Positions 21,393 to 32,796 are shown, numbered from the stretch's first letter. The stretch: DNA of 64,000 nucleotides from Castanea sativa (GCF_040712315.1 NC_134013.1:9397001-9461000); one strand, 5' to 3'. Notes: a model not told the origin generated them from the sequence alone. Made by a program: numbers and translations.

Positions 21393-21570
21393 AGTCCGTT
21401 TGGATACCACTTATTTTACTGAAAACTAAAAACTGAAAACAATAAAAAAATAATAATAAAAAAGTTACTGTTCAAAAAAATTTTACTGTTCACATGCTTA
21501 AATACATTGTTCATGAACAATGAACAGTGCAATAGGCCCTCAGCTGAAAAAAAAAAAAAAAACAAACCAA
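21393..21570. mobile_element. Degenerate MITE upstream of the DFR pseudogene
   Basis: GTCCGTTTGGATACCACTTA and the CAAACCAAACGTGG end, with TGAACAGT repeats between, match a family seen again at 22366-22555 and 34034-34310. Confidence 0.5.
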
Positions 21571-21605
21571 ACGTGGCCACAGACGCACTACCCAAACATT
21601 ACCTA

Positions 21606-21614
21606 TATATATAA
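21606..21614 (+). promoter_or_regulatory. TATA-like box of the DFR pseudogene
   Basis: TATATATAA about 170 bp before the ATG at 21783. The intervening leader contains an expanded (TA)n run at 21695-21749 and a poly(T). Confidence 0.45.
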
Positions 21615-21692
21615 GTAACCATTCATCCCAGCACAATGCATTAGTCTTTCCCATCAAATTATCTTTCTGATTTCTCTTCTAGCTTGTGTAAC

Positions 21693-21694
<2 letters not shown>

Positions 21695-21749
<55 letters not shown>
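21695..21749. repeat. (TA)n microsatellite in the DFR pseudogene leader
   Basis: About 27 TA units followed by a T run, ending roughly 20 bp before the ATG. Confidence 0.9.
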
Positions 21750-21763
<14 letters not shown>

Positions 21764-22365
21764 GGTTTTGATCAGAATTATTATGGGTTCAACTTCTGAA
21801 ACAGTCTGTGTTACTGGAGCAGCTGGTTTTATTGGATCATGGCTTGTCACGAGACTTCTAGAGCACAATTATACAGTCAGAGACTCAGAGCTACCGTGCG
21901 CGATCCAGGTTCATTTCTTTTCAAACTTTTTTGGTAACCCTACGACCACATGTACATTATCCACGTGCACAATTATACACAATTCAAGCCACCAACATGA
22001 TACTTTATTTTCATTTTTTATTAATATATGTGACGTTCATTACATGATAATTGTTATTTATCATCTTATTAAGATATCAATTGATTTTTTGATATGAGTT
22101 GTAATTAGTTGAACGAGTAAATTTTTTTATAGTTGAATAAGAGATTTGGAAGAACTAATAAAGTTTTTTTTATTATCAGGAGTAAAAGTTATAAGTTGAA
22201 ACTCTCTAAAAAAAAATGTTTTTGGTGTATCTTCTCAAAAATAAAAAATAAAGATTGGTTTTGGTGTAAAAAATGTTCAAACTCTAGATCTTTTATTCAA
22301 CAACAAAATTTTTTCTACAAGTTGAGTTAATTAAAACTCATCAGACTCAATACATTCTAAGTGAG

Positions 22366-22555
22366 CGTTTGGATAACTAAAATGATCTTGCGTTTTGCTT
22401 TTTTTTTCCTGGACCAGCGCCTCTTGCACTGTTCATTGGACATGAACAGTGAAAATAGACAAATAAACAGTAATTTCATTTATCAACATTAACCAGAAAA
22501 GCATTTTTTTATTTTTTTCAGTTTTCAGCAAAATAAGCGGTATATAAACGCACCC
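22366..22555. mobile_element. Degenerate MITE in DFR pseudogene intron 1
   Basis: GAGCGTTTGGATAACTAAAA at one end and GGTATATAAACGCACCC at the other, with GAACAGTGAAAATAG between. Same family as 34034-34310. Confidence 0.5.
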
Positions 22556-22638
22556 TAAGGCTTAAGACAATAATTTAAATTGAGTTTTCTATAATAATTA
22601 AATATTAATTAATAATATATATATATATATATATATAT

Positions 22639-23384
22639 TGTAAGTGCACAATTGCACCTGGACCCAAAAAACACACGTGGGCTCAGGCCCAATGAGCCTT
22701 AAACAATGAAATTTGTAGAGTGTGGGCTCGCAATCTAGTTTGCTGATGTTCGGAGCTTAATGAACAGGCTAGGATGTTACAGTATTTGTAAACAATGGAC
22801 AAGAAGTGCAAATCAACTTCCTCGGACGTAAGCCGAGCCTGATTTATGTATATTATTTCTCTTTCTCTTATAAAGGTTACAGTTTCTGTCCCTTTTTAAT
22901 CACCTCTCTCTCTCCCTTAAATACTTCTTCTTCCTCCCACTTTATCCACGTGTAACGCAAATTACCCTACGGGACACCTGTCTCATCCACCACCCTCTGG
23001 AAGTCTTTAAATGATAACAAGAAGGCTAACTTCTATTGTTCAGGGGTCATTTCCCCATTAATGCGGCCAGGAAGGTAGATGCAGAGTCTTTAATGAAGAG
23101 GTAGCAGCATTTTCCTAAGATATTTCCTTCACTCCATGGCATCTAGAAAGTATATAGATCCCCCTCTTAACCAACGGTTCGTCCAGAACACTGCCTTGTT
23201 CTTCTTGGCGAATCCCAGGGCCTTCGCGGGTTCGTCCGAGGAAAGACTTGTCTTCGGACGAGTCCTCGGACTCTCGACTCATGGGCCGACCTGCAGCTCT
23301 AAAGGCTTTTAGTCTAAAACAAACTAGCGTCCATCAATAAAGCCCAAGGCCCAAATATTTACTTAGGTCCTTCAAGTCTCCACA
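22639..23384 (-). mobile_element. Solo LTR of the gypsy family in DFR pseudogene intron 1
   Basis: A 746-bp sequence starts TGTAAGTGCAC and ends GTCTCCACA, flanked by TATAT on both sides (22634-22638, 23385-23389). The flank is within a TA microsatellite, so the TSD is weak evidence. It shares blocks with the LTR at 711-1507, including AATGAAATTTGTAGAG and the GGTAGCAGC / AAGATATTTC region, in the same orientation. No internal sequence is attached. Confidence 0.7.
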
Positions 23385-24130
23385 TATATTATAGAAACAG
23401 TATGTCTTTTATTTAGATATGCAATAATACTGATTAAGGTTTTGTATTTTGGTTTAATTAATTTTTTTCAATTATTTTTAAAAAATTTATAATTCAATAG
23501 TTACAATGGATAAAAGAGGACTTGAATCTTGAATTTCTTCATTAGAAACACAAGGAGGTGCCAACCAATTATACTATTATCTATAATTACAATTTTTTTA
23601 AGATAGGAAACATCTATAATTACAATTGACAATAGTGATCCAATTAAAATTATAATATTACAATAATAAAATAAATTTTAAAGGGTAGAACAATATAATC
23701 TAATTAATTATATATTTGCAACTTCACTTATTGATTTACAAAAACTAAAGTATCAAGTTGTTAGGAGAATAGATTGTCAATAATTATTTGGCACACACAG
23801 AATTTTTTTAGTTAAATTATTTAGGGCTTTAATTGAGTTGAGTTTCTGTTGACAAAATATTTTGAGGATCTTCTTGGAGGTGGGGAAAGGAAAGAAAAAT
23901 ATACCTATATATTGTTTTCTTTATAAAAAAAATGACCATTTTTCAAATTTTGGGACTTTTTTTTTTTTTGCACAAAATTGAGGACCTTTTATTTATGTAA
24001 TTGGGATCTTAAAAAAAAAAAATAGGGGAGAGGGGCCTTAGGCCTAGTCCTTGAGTGGGTCTCGAACTAATATATTATGTAATTTATTGTGAATGCTTTG
24101 GTAATAAAAACTAAATGATTGATAATTATC

Positions 24131-24134
<4 letters not shown>

Positions 24135-24179
<45 letters not shown>
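24135..24179. repeat. (TA)n microsatellite
   Basis: Uninterrupted AT run of about 45 bp directly before the dispersed repeat at 24179. Confidence 0.9.
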
Positions 24180-24182
<3 letters not shown>

Positions 24183-24410
24183 AGAGGTCCTATAATTTTG
24201 CGTGGAAGTGTTTTTTTTTTCAGATAGTTTTTAGTTACAACTTATGTAAATTTTTTTGTCTTTTAAATTTTTTTTTTGAGAAACTATTTCTTTTAATTAA
24301 TAGTGACTCATTGATGACGTGAATTGAATGATATAGATAGCTCATGAATCGTATTAACACAACCAAATCATATTGTATTTTTGTTTTGTTTTTAATAAAA
24401 ATAATATTTT
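24179..24410. repeat. Dispersed repeat shared with 1537-2440
   Basis: Contains AGTTTTTAGTTACAACTTAT, AATAGTGACTCATTGATGAC and CACAACCAAATCATATTG in one contiguous block. The left-end copy has these split by about 650 bp. Confidence 0.65.
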
Positions 24411-24730
24411 GGTTTACCAAATTGAGAGGTTTGAGCTGATTGGCATCTCTTGGTAAGTTCATGACATCCAATGTTCAAAACCATCATCTCCTAGCGTAAC
24501 TATCTACTTATAGAATAATAAATAAATAAAAACTAAGAGGTCTCAAGTTCAATCCATCAGACCATTTGCCTATGGGTTTCAAAGATGTCTTATGAACAAA
24601 AAATGAAATAATATGGCCAAAGGCTAAGACACCAATTTCTTATATAAAGAAATTATTTACTTTAAATGATTTATGAATATCCTTGTACAATACTAATTTA
24701 AAGAAAATTTTTACTTTAAATAATGAATGA

Positions 24731-25582
24731 GGTTTGTATGGGGCCAAATACAGCAACCCAGCCCAAACTAGATTGATAGGTATTGTATTGTGGTCCAAAA
24801 CAATTGGCGCCGTCTATGGGAAGGTCGCCTTGAATCCTTATTTATAACTTTCAGAGATTAAGAAATGGCAAACTCTAGAAGAAAGGTGACCGAGAGATTG
24901 GCGCCATCTGGGTAAAGCGACGGGAGAGCTCGGCATATTCAATACGACTAGAGAAAGGTGACCAAGAGATTTGGCATAGGGCTCTGCCCATAGCATCATT
25001 TCCCATATTCTTGGGAGGTGGAGTCATGACCCTTCTATGGCGATATCTCTGTCCTCCTATTGAATGAGAGGATGTTGCAAAAGACTCACTTGGTGGGCTC
25101 TTGGATCTTCGTCAATAACTTTGCTCTCCTTCAGAACTAGAGCTTTGACTTGGAAAGGGGGTTATGTTTTCCTTTACATGCACTCTATGACGAAGGCGCC
25201 TACGCATATGACCAATTTCAACCTAAGGTTACGCATCTCCTATTCACGTGAGATGTGACTTACAGGTCTCGAGTGACTCTGACTGATATAGTCTGAATGA
25301 ACAGACATGGCCCTTATGCTGGGGGACAAGGCCATTTCGTGATCCCTCCTATGCTCTAAGTTAACAAATTGATCCCCACATTGGGACCCGATAGACTCTT
25401 CTCTATCATCCTGAGCAGTGGTTCCACTTCTTCTAGAGTTTGCCATTTCTTAATCTCTGAAAATTATAAATAAGGATTCAAGGTGACCTTCCCACAGACG
25501 GCGCCAATTGTTTTGGAACACAATACAGTACCTATCAATCTAGTTTGGGCTGGGCTGCTATTTTTGGCCCCATGCAAGGTTG
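24731..25582. mobile_element. Palindromic gypsy remnant: inverted LTR end, PBS and gag start
   Basis: Arms 24731-24883 (+) and 25428-25582 (-) are inverted copies. Each contains an LTR end (CCAAAACA), the ATTGGCGCCGTC primer-binding stretch, a leader, and a gag start codon with MANSRR. LTR edges fall at 24802 and 25509. Between the arms the minus strand continues gag (25446 down to about 24980). The left arm breaks at about 24884, then has a short direct repeat (GAAAGGTGACC at 24881 and 24953). This is not a normal LTR element. It fits an inverted duplication or abortive integration product. Confidence 0.7.
25240..25446 (-). pseudogene. Gag N-terminal fragment within the palindromic remnant
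   Basis: An open 68-codon frame begins MANSRRSGTTAQDDREES and continues IGSQCGDQFVNLEHRRD. It aligns with ESMGSQHQDHFLNLEQ in the gag at 472-663. The frame stops before the conserved gag core, so it is a truncated, non-functional piece. Confidence 0.65.
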
Positions 25583-25837
25583 TAATTCAATCAATGTCTA
25601 AATGGATTCCAATAAGTACAGAATGAGAAAACTATTGATATAAGATGAGTAGTGAAAAGTACAATTCTTTTATATACTAATTAATTAAAAAAATTATTTA
25701 ATTATTAAAATACTTTATTAATTCATATTTGGTTTTTCTCCTTAGAATAAAATTATAACTTTATTGTTGCATAGAAATGCATATTCTATAATGAGTAAAA
25801 CCTTAACTTAGTATGTTAACTTAACCTTGAGTTCTAG

Positions 25838-25925
25838 TTAGCTCAATAGATAAAGTTTCTTGTTGTTAAATAAGAAATCTGGAAAATTTTATTAAATCTA
25901 TATATATAAAGCATGTTAACTTAAA
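25838..25925 (+). repeat. tRNA-derived SINE-like fragment in DFR intron 1
   Basis: TTCTAGTTAGCTCAATAGAT resembles an A-box region and is close to the SINE-like sequence at 59770 in OTC intron 4. The B box is degenerate. Confidence 0.35.
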
Positions 25926-26162
25926 TGCATACATGGTGACTTAAATCCATGACCGAGTTCTTCACCTTATTTAGGGAAGAAGTGTGATTTAAATTATAAC
26001 TCATTGTCAATTTTATTTAAAAATTTTAATGATCTTGTTCAATGGTAACGACATTATAACATTATACGTGTAGCAACAAAAACAAATAAAATGACCATTT
26101 TTTTTTTTGAGAAAGAAAATGACCAAATCTCATTTCTAAAAGACTATCTGAATGTTCTACTT

Positions 26163-26220
26163 GTTTGTTCTTATGTTTTTCTTCTTCTTCTTCTTCTTCT
26201 TCTTTTTTTTTTTTTTTTTT
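26163..26220. repeat. (CTT)n and poly(T) tract in DFR pseudogene intron 1
   Basis: About eight CTT units run into a long T tract. Confidence 0.85.
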
Positions 26221-26431
26221 CAGTTCAAATCTGATTTGAGGAAGTTACTTAGTAGTAATAACTTAAAATATAGTGCTTAAGATTATTGAATTGGGTAAAA
26301 AAAAAGGAACAAATCCGAATAAAATCGTGTTATTTTGACTTTAACTTGAACCATCCACAACCTAACACATTGCGAGAAGGCTACTATATATCGAGTTATA
26401 TACCTGGAAATTTCTATTGATGCATAAATTC

Positions 26432-26462
<31 letters not shown>

Positions 26463-26464
26463 GG
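26432..26464 (+). repeat. T10-G23 homopolymer junction before exon 2 of the DFR pseudogene
   Basis: Ten T are followed by 23 G, ending 22 bp before the exon 2 start at 26487. The intact paralogue has a normal GT-rich tract here (TTTTTGTTTGGTTGTGGTGG). The run sits where a branch point and polypyrimidine tract would be expected. Confidence 0.9.
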
Positions 26465-26817
26465 TGGTTGTGTGTATTGATTTTAGAGAATATGAAGAAG
26501 GTAAAGCATTTGTTGGAATTGCCCAAGGCATCGACACACCTGACACTGTGGAAGGCAGACCTGAATGAAGAGGGAAGCTTTGATGAAGCAATCAAAGGGT
26601 GCAATGGCGTTTTCCATGTGGCCACACCCATGGACTTCGAGTCCAAGGACCCTGAGGTCTGATTATAAGTTTTCACCTCAAAAATGGATGCCAAACTCGT
26701 TTATTATTTCGCTAAGTGTAGATAAGAGGATTTGGTTTCTATCCGGCCAAGGAAAATGCTAAAATTACAAACTTTTTTATAAGCGGTTGTAAAAAAGTGA
26801 AGTCCGTAGTAAGTCAT

Positions 26818-27135
26818 GATAAAAACTAATAAGAATTTGACACGTTAATAACTTGTAAAAATGTTTTTAAAAATTTGAGTAATGTTATATGCACAAAAAT
26901 TTTGACAACTTTTTTCATATTTGTTGAGTTGACAAGCTTTCACTAGTTTTCATTTGTGTAAGTGGTTATTGGTAAATAAAATAGTGATGTCACTAGTGGG
27001 CTATAATAAAAACTAATAAGAATTTGTCACATTAATAGTTTATAAAAATTTAAGTAATGTTATATGCACAAAAATTTTGACAATTTTTTTCACATCTATT
27101 GAGTTTACAAGTTTTCAATAGTTTTCATTTGGGCT
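26818..27135 (+). repeat. Direct duplication of about 180 bp in DFR pseudogene intron 2
   Basis: AAAAACTAATAAGAATTTG at about 26821 recurs at about 27008, and GTAATGTTATATGCACAAAA at about 26880 recurs at about 27055. Fits a degenerate tandem or nested MITE. Confidence 0.65.
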
Positions 27136-27795
27136 CTTCACCGACATCATTTTATTTACGTACTACTAACAATTTGTCACATTAACAAGTGTCAAATTAT
27201 TTGCGTTAGTAGACCTTCTAAAAAAGTTTGTACTCTTTTACCAATACTTAACTAAATTTTTTTTTTTGCCAAATAAGTAAATGAATTGAAACTATCCAAA
27301 TTCTACTCCTATTTAGAGTCCTAACTAAATGTTTGCTATGCAGAACGAAGTGATAAAGCCCACAATAAATGGGATGCTAAGCATAATGAAAGCATGTGTG
27401 AATGCAAAAACTGTCCGAAAGCTGGTATTCACATCATCTGCATCAGAGTCAGATTTGGAGAGCATGAAAAGCCAGCATATGACGAAAATTGCTGGACTGA
27501 TGTTGAATTTTGCCGCAACAAAAGATGACTGGATGGGTAAGGTTTTATTTATTTATTTATTATTTTACTCGTCAACAAAATTTGGCTCCAAACATGCTCC
27601 AATTACTAATAGGAATAGGAAATTTATCTAATTAAGTGCGTCACGTGTGTTGCACATGACACTAAAGATGCCGTTTTCCTATTGGTGGTTAGAGGTCAAA
27701 CCTTTTCCTTTAGTTATTATCTAATGTTTGTGTTTGGTTTTATTGGGTTAGAGCTCAAGCTCCAAAAATATGCTTGGAACCACTGTTTATTGCTT

Positions 27796-28258
27796 TCTGT
27801 TTGTTTTGAAGTAGAGTATTTTCTTATTTACAGTATTTGTTATGCAATAAAATATGGTTATACTCGAAAAATATTTTCTGTTTATCGTAATATCAAAATT
27901 ATAAAAAGTTTTACTTTTAAAAACTTGGTAAAATATTTTATAAAAATACACAGTTACCCTCCCCCATCGGGTGGCTAGGCCATCAGTCTAGCACATTGGG
28001 CAGTTGCTGTCGGTAGTCAAGTCGCTAGAGACGACAGACTGTTGGTTCAGTCAGCGGAGTTGCTACTCTGTAGGCTAGTGCCTATGGTCAGGTTGCCAAA
28101 GCCACTAATCTAGCAGCCGGAATGGCGATCCCATCACCAAACTTTCAGCACCAGCAGGTCTGGTGGCTGAGCTGCCGGTTTTGGTGGTTTGTACTTGAAA
28201 AATTTTATATGTCACACTAAATAGCTGAAAATATTTTATTTCAAAACAAACAGAATAT
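27796..28258. mobile_element. Foldback/MITE insertion in DFR pseudogene intron 3
   Basis: TTTCTGTTTGTTTTGAAGTA near 27797 is inverted as TTTCAAAACAAACAGAAT near 28239. The middle (27960-28190) is unusually GC-rich for an intron here. The intact paralogue's intron 3 (142 bp) lacks it. Confidence 0.6.
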
Positions 28259-29192
28259 AAGTAAGTGATTGGGATAATGTATATTCTAAGCAATTTGTTT
28301 GGGTGTGCAGATGTATTTCGTGTCCAAGGCACTGGCTGAGCAAGCTGCATGGAAGTTTGCCAAAGAGAACAATTTGGATTTCATCACTAAAATCCCACCT
28401 CTTGTGGTTGGTTCATTTCTTATGCCATCAATGCCACCAAATCTCATTACTGCTCTTTCTCCTATCACAGGTACATGTTGCCATGCCCTTGTTATCATTG
28501 AACATGTAGTTCAATTCACTTGTCCCTCGAAATTTACATTAACATGTTCCATTGCAGGGAATGAAGCTCATTATTCGATATTGAAGCAAACCCAATTTGT
28601 TCACTTGGATGACCTCTGCAATGCTCACATTTTTCTGTATGAGCATCCAAAGGCAGAGGGAAGGTATATATGCTGCTAACGTTGCAAAATTGCTTAGAGA
28701 AAAATTCCCCGAGTACAATGTCCCTACAAAGTGAGCCCTCTCAACTTCTTGACATTTTGCATTTGTTTTACTCTTTTTTCATTTTCACCAACAAAGTGGT
28801 ATTTATTTAATTTTTAAATATTTACATCTAAATAAAAATTGGAGGAACTGGAGGATTCAGTTGAAGAGAATCTTATCCCTAATAAACATAATGTCAGTGA
28901 TAGATCTAAGTGAAACTAATGTCACTTGACTCACTTCAATTACAATGGATCATAAAAATTGTGACAATACTGTCCCTAACATTTTTTTTCTTCTTTATAT
29001 ACATGAACACTACAAGATTATAAGATTGACCATCAGGCTAATTAAGACTTCGAGTGCTCAGGTTCAAGGATGTAGATGAGAACTTGGTGACCATCTCCTT
29101 CTCTTCCAAAAAGATTAAAGAGTTGGGGTTTGAGTTCAAATACAACTTGGAGGACATGTATGTAGGTGCTGTTGAACCATGCCGAGGCAAGG

Positions 29193-29278
29193 ATTTGCTT
29201 CCTCCAGCAGCTGAAAAACGTGTTAACCGCACAGGTTTGCTTCCTCCAGCAGCTGAAAAACGTGTTAACGGCACAAGC
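29193..29278 (+). repeat. 42-bp tandem duplication in DFR pseudogene exon 6
   Basis: Two 42-bp copies encode [11 protein letters not shown](R/G)T twice in frame, ending at the TGA at 29279-29281. The intact paralogue has a single, different tail ([16 protein letters not shown]). Confidence 0.9.
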
Positions 29279-29284
29279 TGAGAT

Positions 29285-30319
29285 TGAAAATTACAGCTTC
29301 TGAGGTGACATGGCTTATAGTATTCTAGTCAAAATAAAACTGCCAACCTAGGAGAGTACTATAGGTTTTTTTTTTTGGATAAGTTGTACTATGCTATCTG
29401 TATTTTGTTATTGTGCACAAGTTTATTTACACAAAATTTTACAATTGCCAAGGCAGTAAGTTGTTATTAGTAGATAAAAAGGTAACATCAGTGATGGTGA
29501 ATTAATAAAAGCTTGTCAATTCAACTGTTGTGTCTGTAGCATTGCTCTATTGTGAGTTTGAGATTTCAACTGAGCATTAAGAGTGTATAAGCTTATAATG
29601 AATACAAATAAAGTTGATTTTTGGTAGTATTTTCATAGAAAGATTCCAGTTACTGATGAATGCTCCTTTTTAGTTTTGATACTTTGCCCAAATTTATCAT
29701 AAGAAGTCCCAGATGATGCATGTATAACCTTCTGCATTGAAAAACAGATACAAGCACATATATCCAATGAAAAACTACTTCAAATGAAGATGCCTACAAC
29801 AAAACTTTCCAACTGCATTGGTAGTGAAAAGTATATAACATTTCAACAGCATACAAGCACATATATCTAGAAAATTAAAGAAAGGTTATACAAAACTTTC
29901 CAACAGCATTAAATGTATATAACATGAAGACACAAACTCAAAATGACACTTGACATGAGCTGAAAGAATGCCCGAAAATTGATGAAAACAATGGACTCCT
30001 GCAAACTCACACTAGTCTTCATTTCTAATCCTTCCAGCAAAAGGCCCAAACTTTTTTAGCACAAAATTTTTAAGCAGCAATGTAATGGGCTTCTCTATCA
30101 TGGACCGATCCACTTTCAAACAAGTTAATCAGCATTTGTGGCTACCAATCCACCTGTGCTATTGGGTCTAAACATTACAACAAGGCAACTTAAACCCATT
30201 GAGCCCCATATGTTCCTACAAGCTTCAATTTGTTTTGGACTATTCCAAACCTTCTAGCAAGGCAACTCTGACCCTTTGAACTCCAACGATTCTTTGAATC
30301 CTCTAGTGGTTTTGGAATA
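29285..30319. other. Spacer between the DFR copies, first part
   Basis: No gene recognised. A block containing ATACAAGCACATATATC occurs at about 29748 and again at about 29850. Confidence 0.5.
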
Positions 30320-30322
30320 TAA

Positions 30323-30722
30323 GATCACTTGCAGCAATGGAGCTAAATAGCTATATAGCTATTTTAGCTCCACCAAAACACCAAAAAGAAGTATGCAGCA
30401 GTGGAGCTAAATCTATATTTTTTTAGCTTATTGCTACAGTGCACATCTATAGATAGATGTGCACTGTTCATGAGAGCTAAAAAAAAAAAATTAATTTTTT
30501 ATTTTGTGTTCACATTACCTTTTTATTGTGGTGTTTTTATTGTAGTGAGATGTATTATTTTAATGTGGTAGATATATTATTTTATTGTGATGTTTATATT
30601 ATTTTATTGTGTTGAAAGCTAAAATAGATCCACTGCTGCAGCATGTGTGTAGGTAAAATAGATAAAGTAACTTTTGGTAGAGCTAAATTGCTAAATTTTT
30701 AGCTCCACTGCTGTGGATGCTC
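30323..30722 (-). mobile_element. Tourist-like MITE, 400 bp
   Basis: Flanked by TAA on both sides (30320-30322, 30723-30725). Ends are GATCACTTGCAGCAATGGAGC and GCTCCACTGCTGTGGATGCTC, imperfect inverted repeats. A second copy of exactly 400 bp lies at 48167-48566 in the opposite orientation. Both share an internal palindrome around GCACATCTATAGATAGATGTGC. Confidence 0.82.
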
Positions 30723-30725
30723 TAA

Positions 30726-31613
30726 TATTAGGTCTAAACTCTAAGGCATGTTTGGTGTGTATTGATGTGACAACCACTAACAAAGAGAGAGAATTCTTTG
30801 ACGTGGCAACTCAGTGATAGTGGACCTCATAAATTTGATTTTTTTACAAAAATACTATTGTATTCATTTAAAAAAAATAAAAACACGAAAAATTTGTATT
30901 CAGTTTTTATATCTAAATTATATTTTTTTTATATTAAAAATGAAAACTGAATACAAATACGAACCTAAACAAGTTTTCCAGTGATGAATCCTACAAAAAA
31001 ACTGAAAATGAATATAAAATACACCCATTTTTTTGCTCAAACTAAACAGGCCCTAAACCTTCCCGCAAGGCAACTCAAGACACATTGAGCTTCAGAGATT
31101 TCCATAGCCTTTCGAGTGTTTTGGGCTACAAGATCTAAACCTTTCAGCAAGGCAATGATCCTCAAAGCCCAAAACAAGCCTTTGCCACTGGATCATGGCT
31201 ATTATTTGCTGCCATGGGACATCCAACCATCATCGACCATAGTTATTTGATATCAATATCATCTATTGATTTTGTCTTCTATTAAAGTGTGTTAAACTGT
31301 ACGTAAATAAGTTGCACAAAAGTATATTTATGCCTACAAAAATAAAACTTTAAAAAGCTATGCAATAAAAATAAACTGAGATTTTTTTTTTTTTGGATAG
31401 AAATAAACTGAGATCTTATACTAAAACCAACTCAAATCTTAATAATCAACAATTGAAAAACAAAACAATGGGTCTTAATGAGCTTAATCGGTAAATTCTC
31501 CAGTCATTAAATAAGAAATATGAAGTCGAACCTCACTTATACCAAAGACTAATTATTAGCTTAACCTAATAATAAAAAGTAATCATCATGAAACTAGACA
31601 TAAAAAACAGATC
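30726..31613. other. Spacer with degenerate repeats
   Basis: No gene. About 30745-31050 looks like another decayed MITE (GGCATGTTTGGT at one end, ACTAAACAGGCC at the other). A SINE-like stretch lies near 31468-31600, with GTCGAACCT as B box. Confidence 0.4.
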
Positions 31614-31616
31614 TTA

Positions 31617-32410
31617 GGGTATGTTTGGTTGGAGTGAAAACAGAGAGGATGGAAAATAGTGAAATGAAAATAGGGTGGAAAATGGTATTTTCCATTGTTT
31701 GGTTGAGAGGAAGAGGGGGAGAGAAAAGTGGTGGGACTTACAAGTTTTCTCTCATCTCCCTTCAAAATACAATCTCTCCAAATTGGAGAGAAAATTAGAG
31801 TGAAAATTGGGAAAAATATTTAGACAAAACTGCCCCATCTTTTTTTAACGATTTTGGCTTCTTCTTCTTTTTTTTTCTTTTTTTTTTCCTTTTCCTTTGA
31901 TTTTTTTCCCCTGTTTACTGACGTGCTTGGCTTTTTTTCTTTTTTCTTTTTCTTTTGATTTTTTTCTTTCTCTACTTACTAACGTGCTCTGGCTTTTTTT
32001 TTTCTTCTCTTTCTTTGATTTTGTCCAGACGTGTTAGCTTTCTTCTTCTTCTTTTTTTCTTAATTTTTTGGTGCTCATATATTTATTTTCTCATTAATTT
32101 TGGTTGGTTTTTGTTTTTGTTCCATTTTTTTTTAGAAAACAGTTTTGGGTTAATTTTTGATACTATTATTATTATTTTTTTAACTTTAATGAAGTGTCCA
32201 TCTATACACAATTTTTTTTAAAAGTATAATGTGTTATTTTTTGTTTTATTTAATAGGGACATAACGGTAAATTTATACCAACTTTATTTTCAACCAAACA
32301 AAAAAGTTTTTCATCCCTCCACTTTTCCATTCTCCCAACCAAATACAAATAAGAGAAACTAAAATCTTTTCTATCCTCCCACTTTTTCATCCTCCCAACC
32401 AAACAGACCC
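31617..32410. mobile_element. Harbinger-like non-autonomous element, 794 bp
   Basis: Ends GGGTATGTTTGGTTGG and CCAACCAAACAGACCC are inverted repeats. TTA flanks both sides (31614-31616, 32411-32413). Inside is a long pyrimidine-rich tract (31855-32110). No transposase. Confidence 0.7.
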
Positions 32411-32731
32411 TTAGTGTTAAGCTCTGCATAAATCAAAGGGAAAGGGCCCGAAACCTAATTGACATAGATAGAAGAATGGAAGTAGGCTTGTAGGCCTATA
32501 GCCCATTGTGTACATGATACTTCGCCCAATTAACGAAATGACAATATATGTAAGGTAGGGTATCCGTTGAGCCAAATGACATGAAGTCCCAAAGTTCAAC
32601 CTTATTAGAAAGCCAAAAATTCAGGCCATATAATAGTTCCGAGATTAGGTGTGTATTTTTTTTTAGTGCAAAGAGTAGGTGTGTTTAGACTTTGGCTCTT
32701 CCATCTACCACTACAACTTCGTGGTAGCGCA

Positions 32732-32737
32732 CACGTG
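32732..32737. promoter_or_regulatory. G-box CACGTG upstream of DFR (distal)
   Basis: CACGTG 263 bp before the DFR ATG. G-box/E-box motifs are the usual bHLH sites in anthocyanin-gene promoters. Confidence 0.5.
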
Positions 32738-32796
32738 CGATTACTGGCTGCAGGTAAGTGATCATTTTTTTTTTTTTTGGGTAGAATGGTAAGTGA

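Larger units (their letters stand above)
21783..29281 (+). pseudogene. DFR: Dihydroflavonol 4-reductase pseudogene (left tandem copy)
   Basis: All six DFR exons are present: 21783-21908, 26487-26656, 27344-27536, 28311-28470, 28558-28730 and 29062-29281. They keep the Rossmann start [12 protein letters not shown] and the catalytic YFVSK. The exons match the intact copy at 33000-36858, but the gene is dead. Exon 1 has an extra 8 bp (ACTCAGAG after AGTCAGAG), shifting the frame. Exon 3 has two 1-bp deletions. Exon 5 lacks 20 bp and runs into a stop just after YICC. Exon 6 carries a 42-bp tandem duplication. The exon 2 donor is the weak GTCTGA, compared with GTAAGG in the good copy. Intron 1 is 4578 bp and full of retroelements. 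Exons 2, 4 and 6 remain open, so decay appears fairly recent. Confidence 0.92.
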
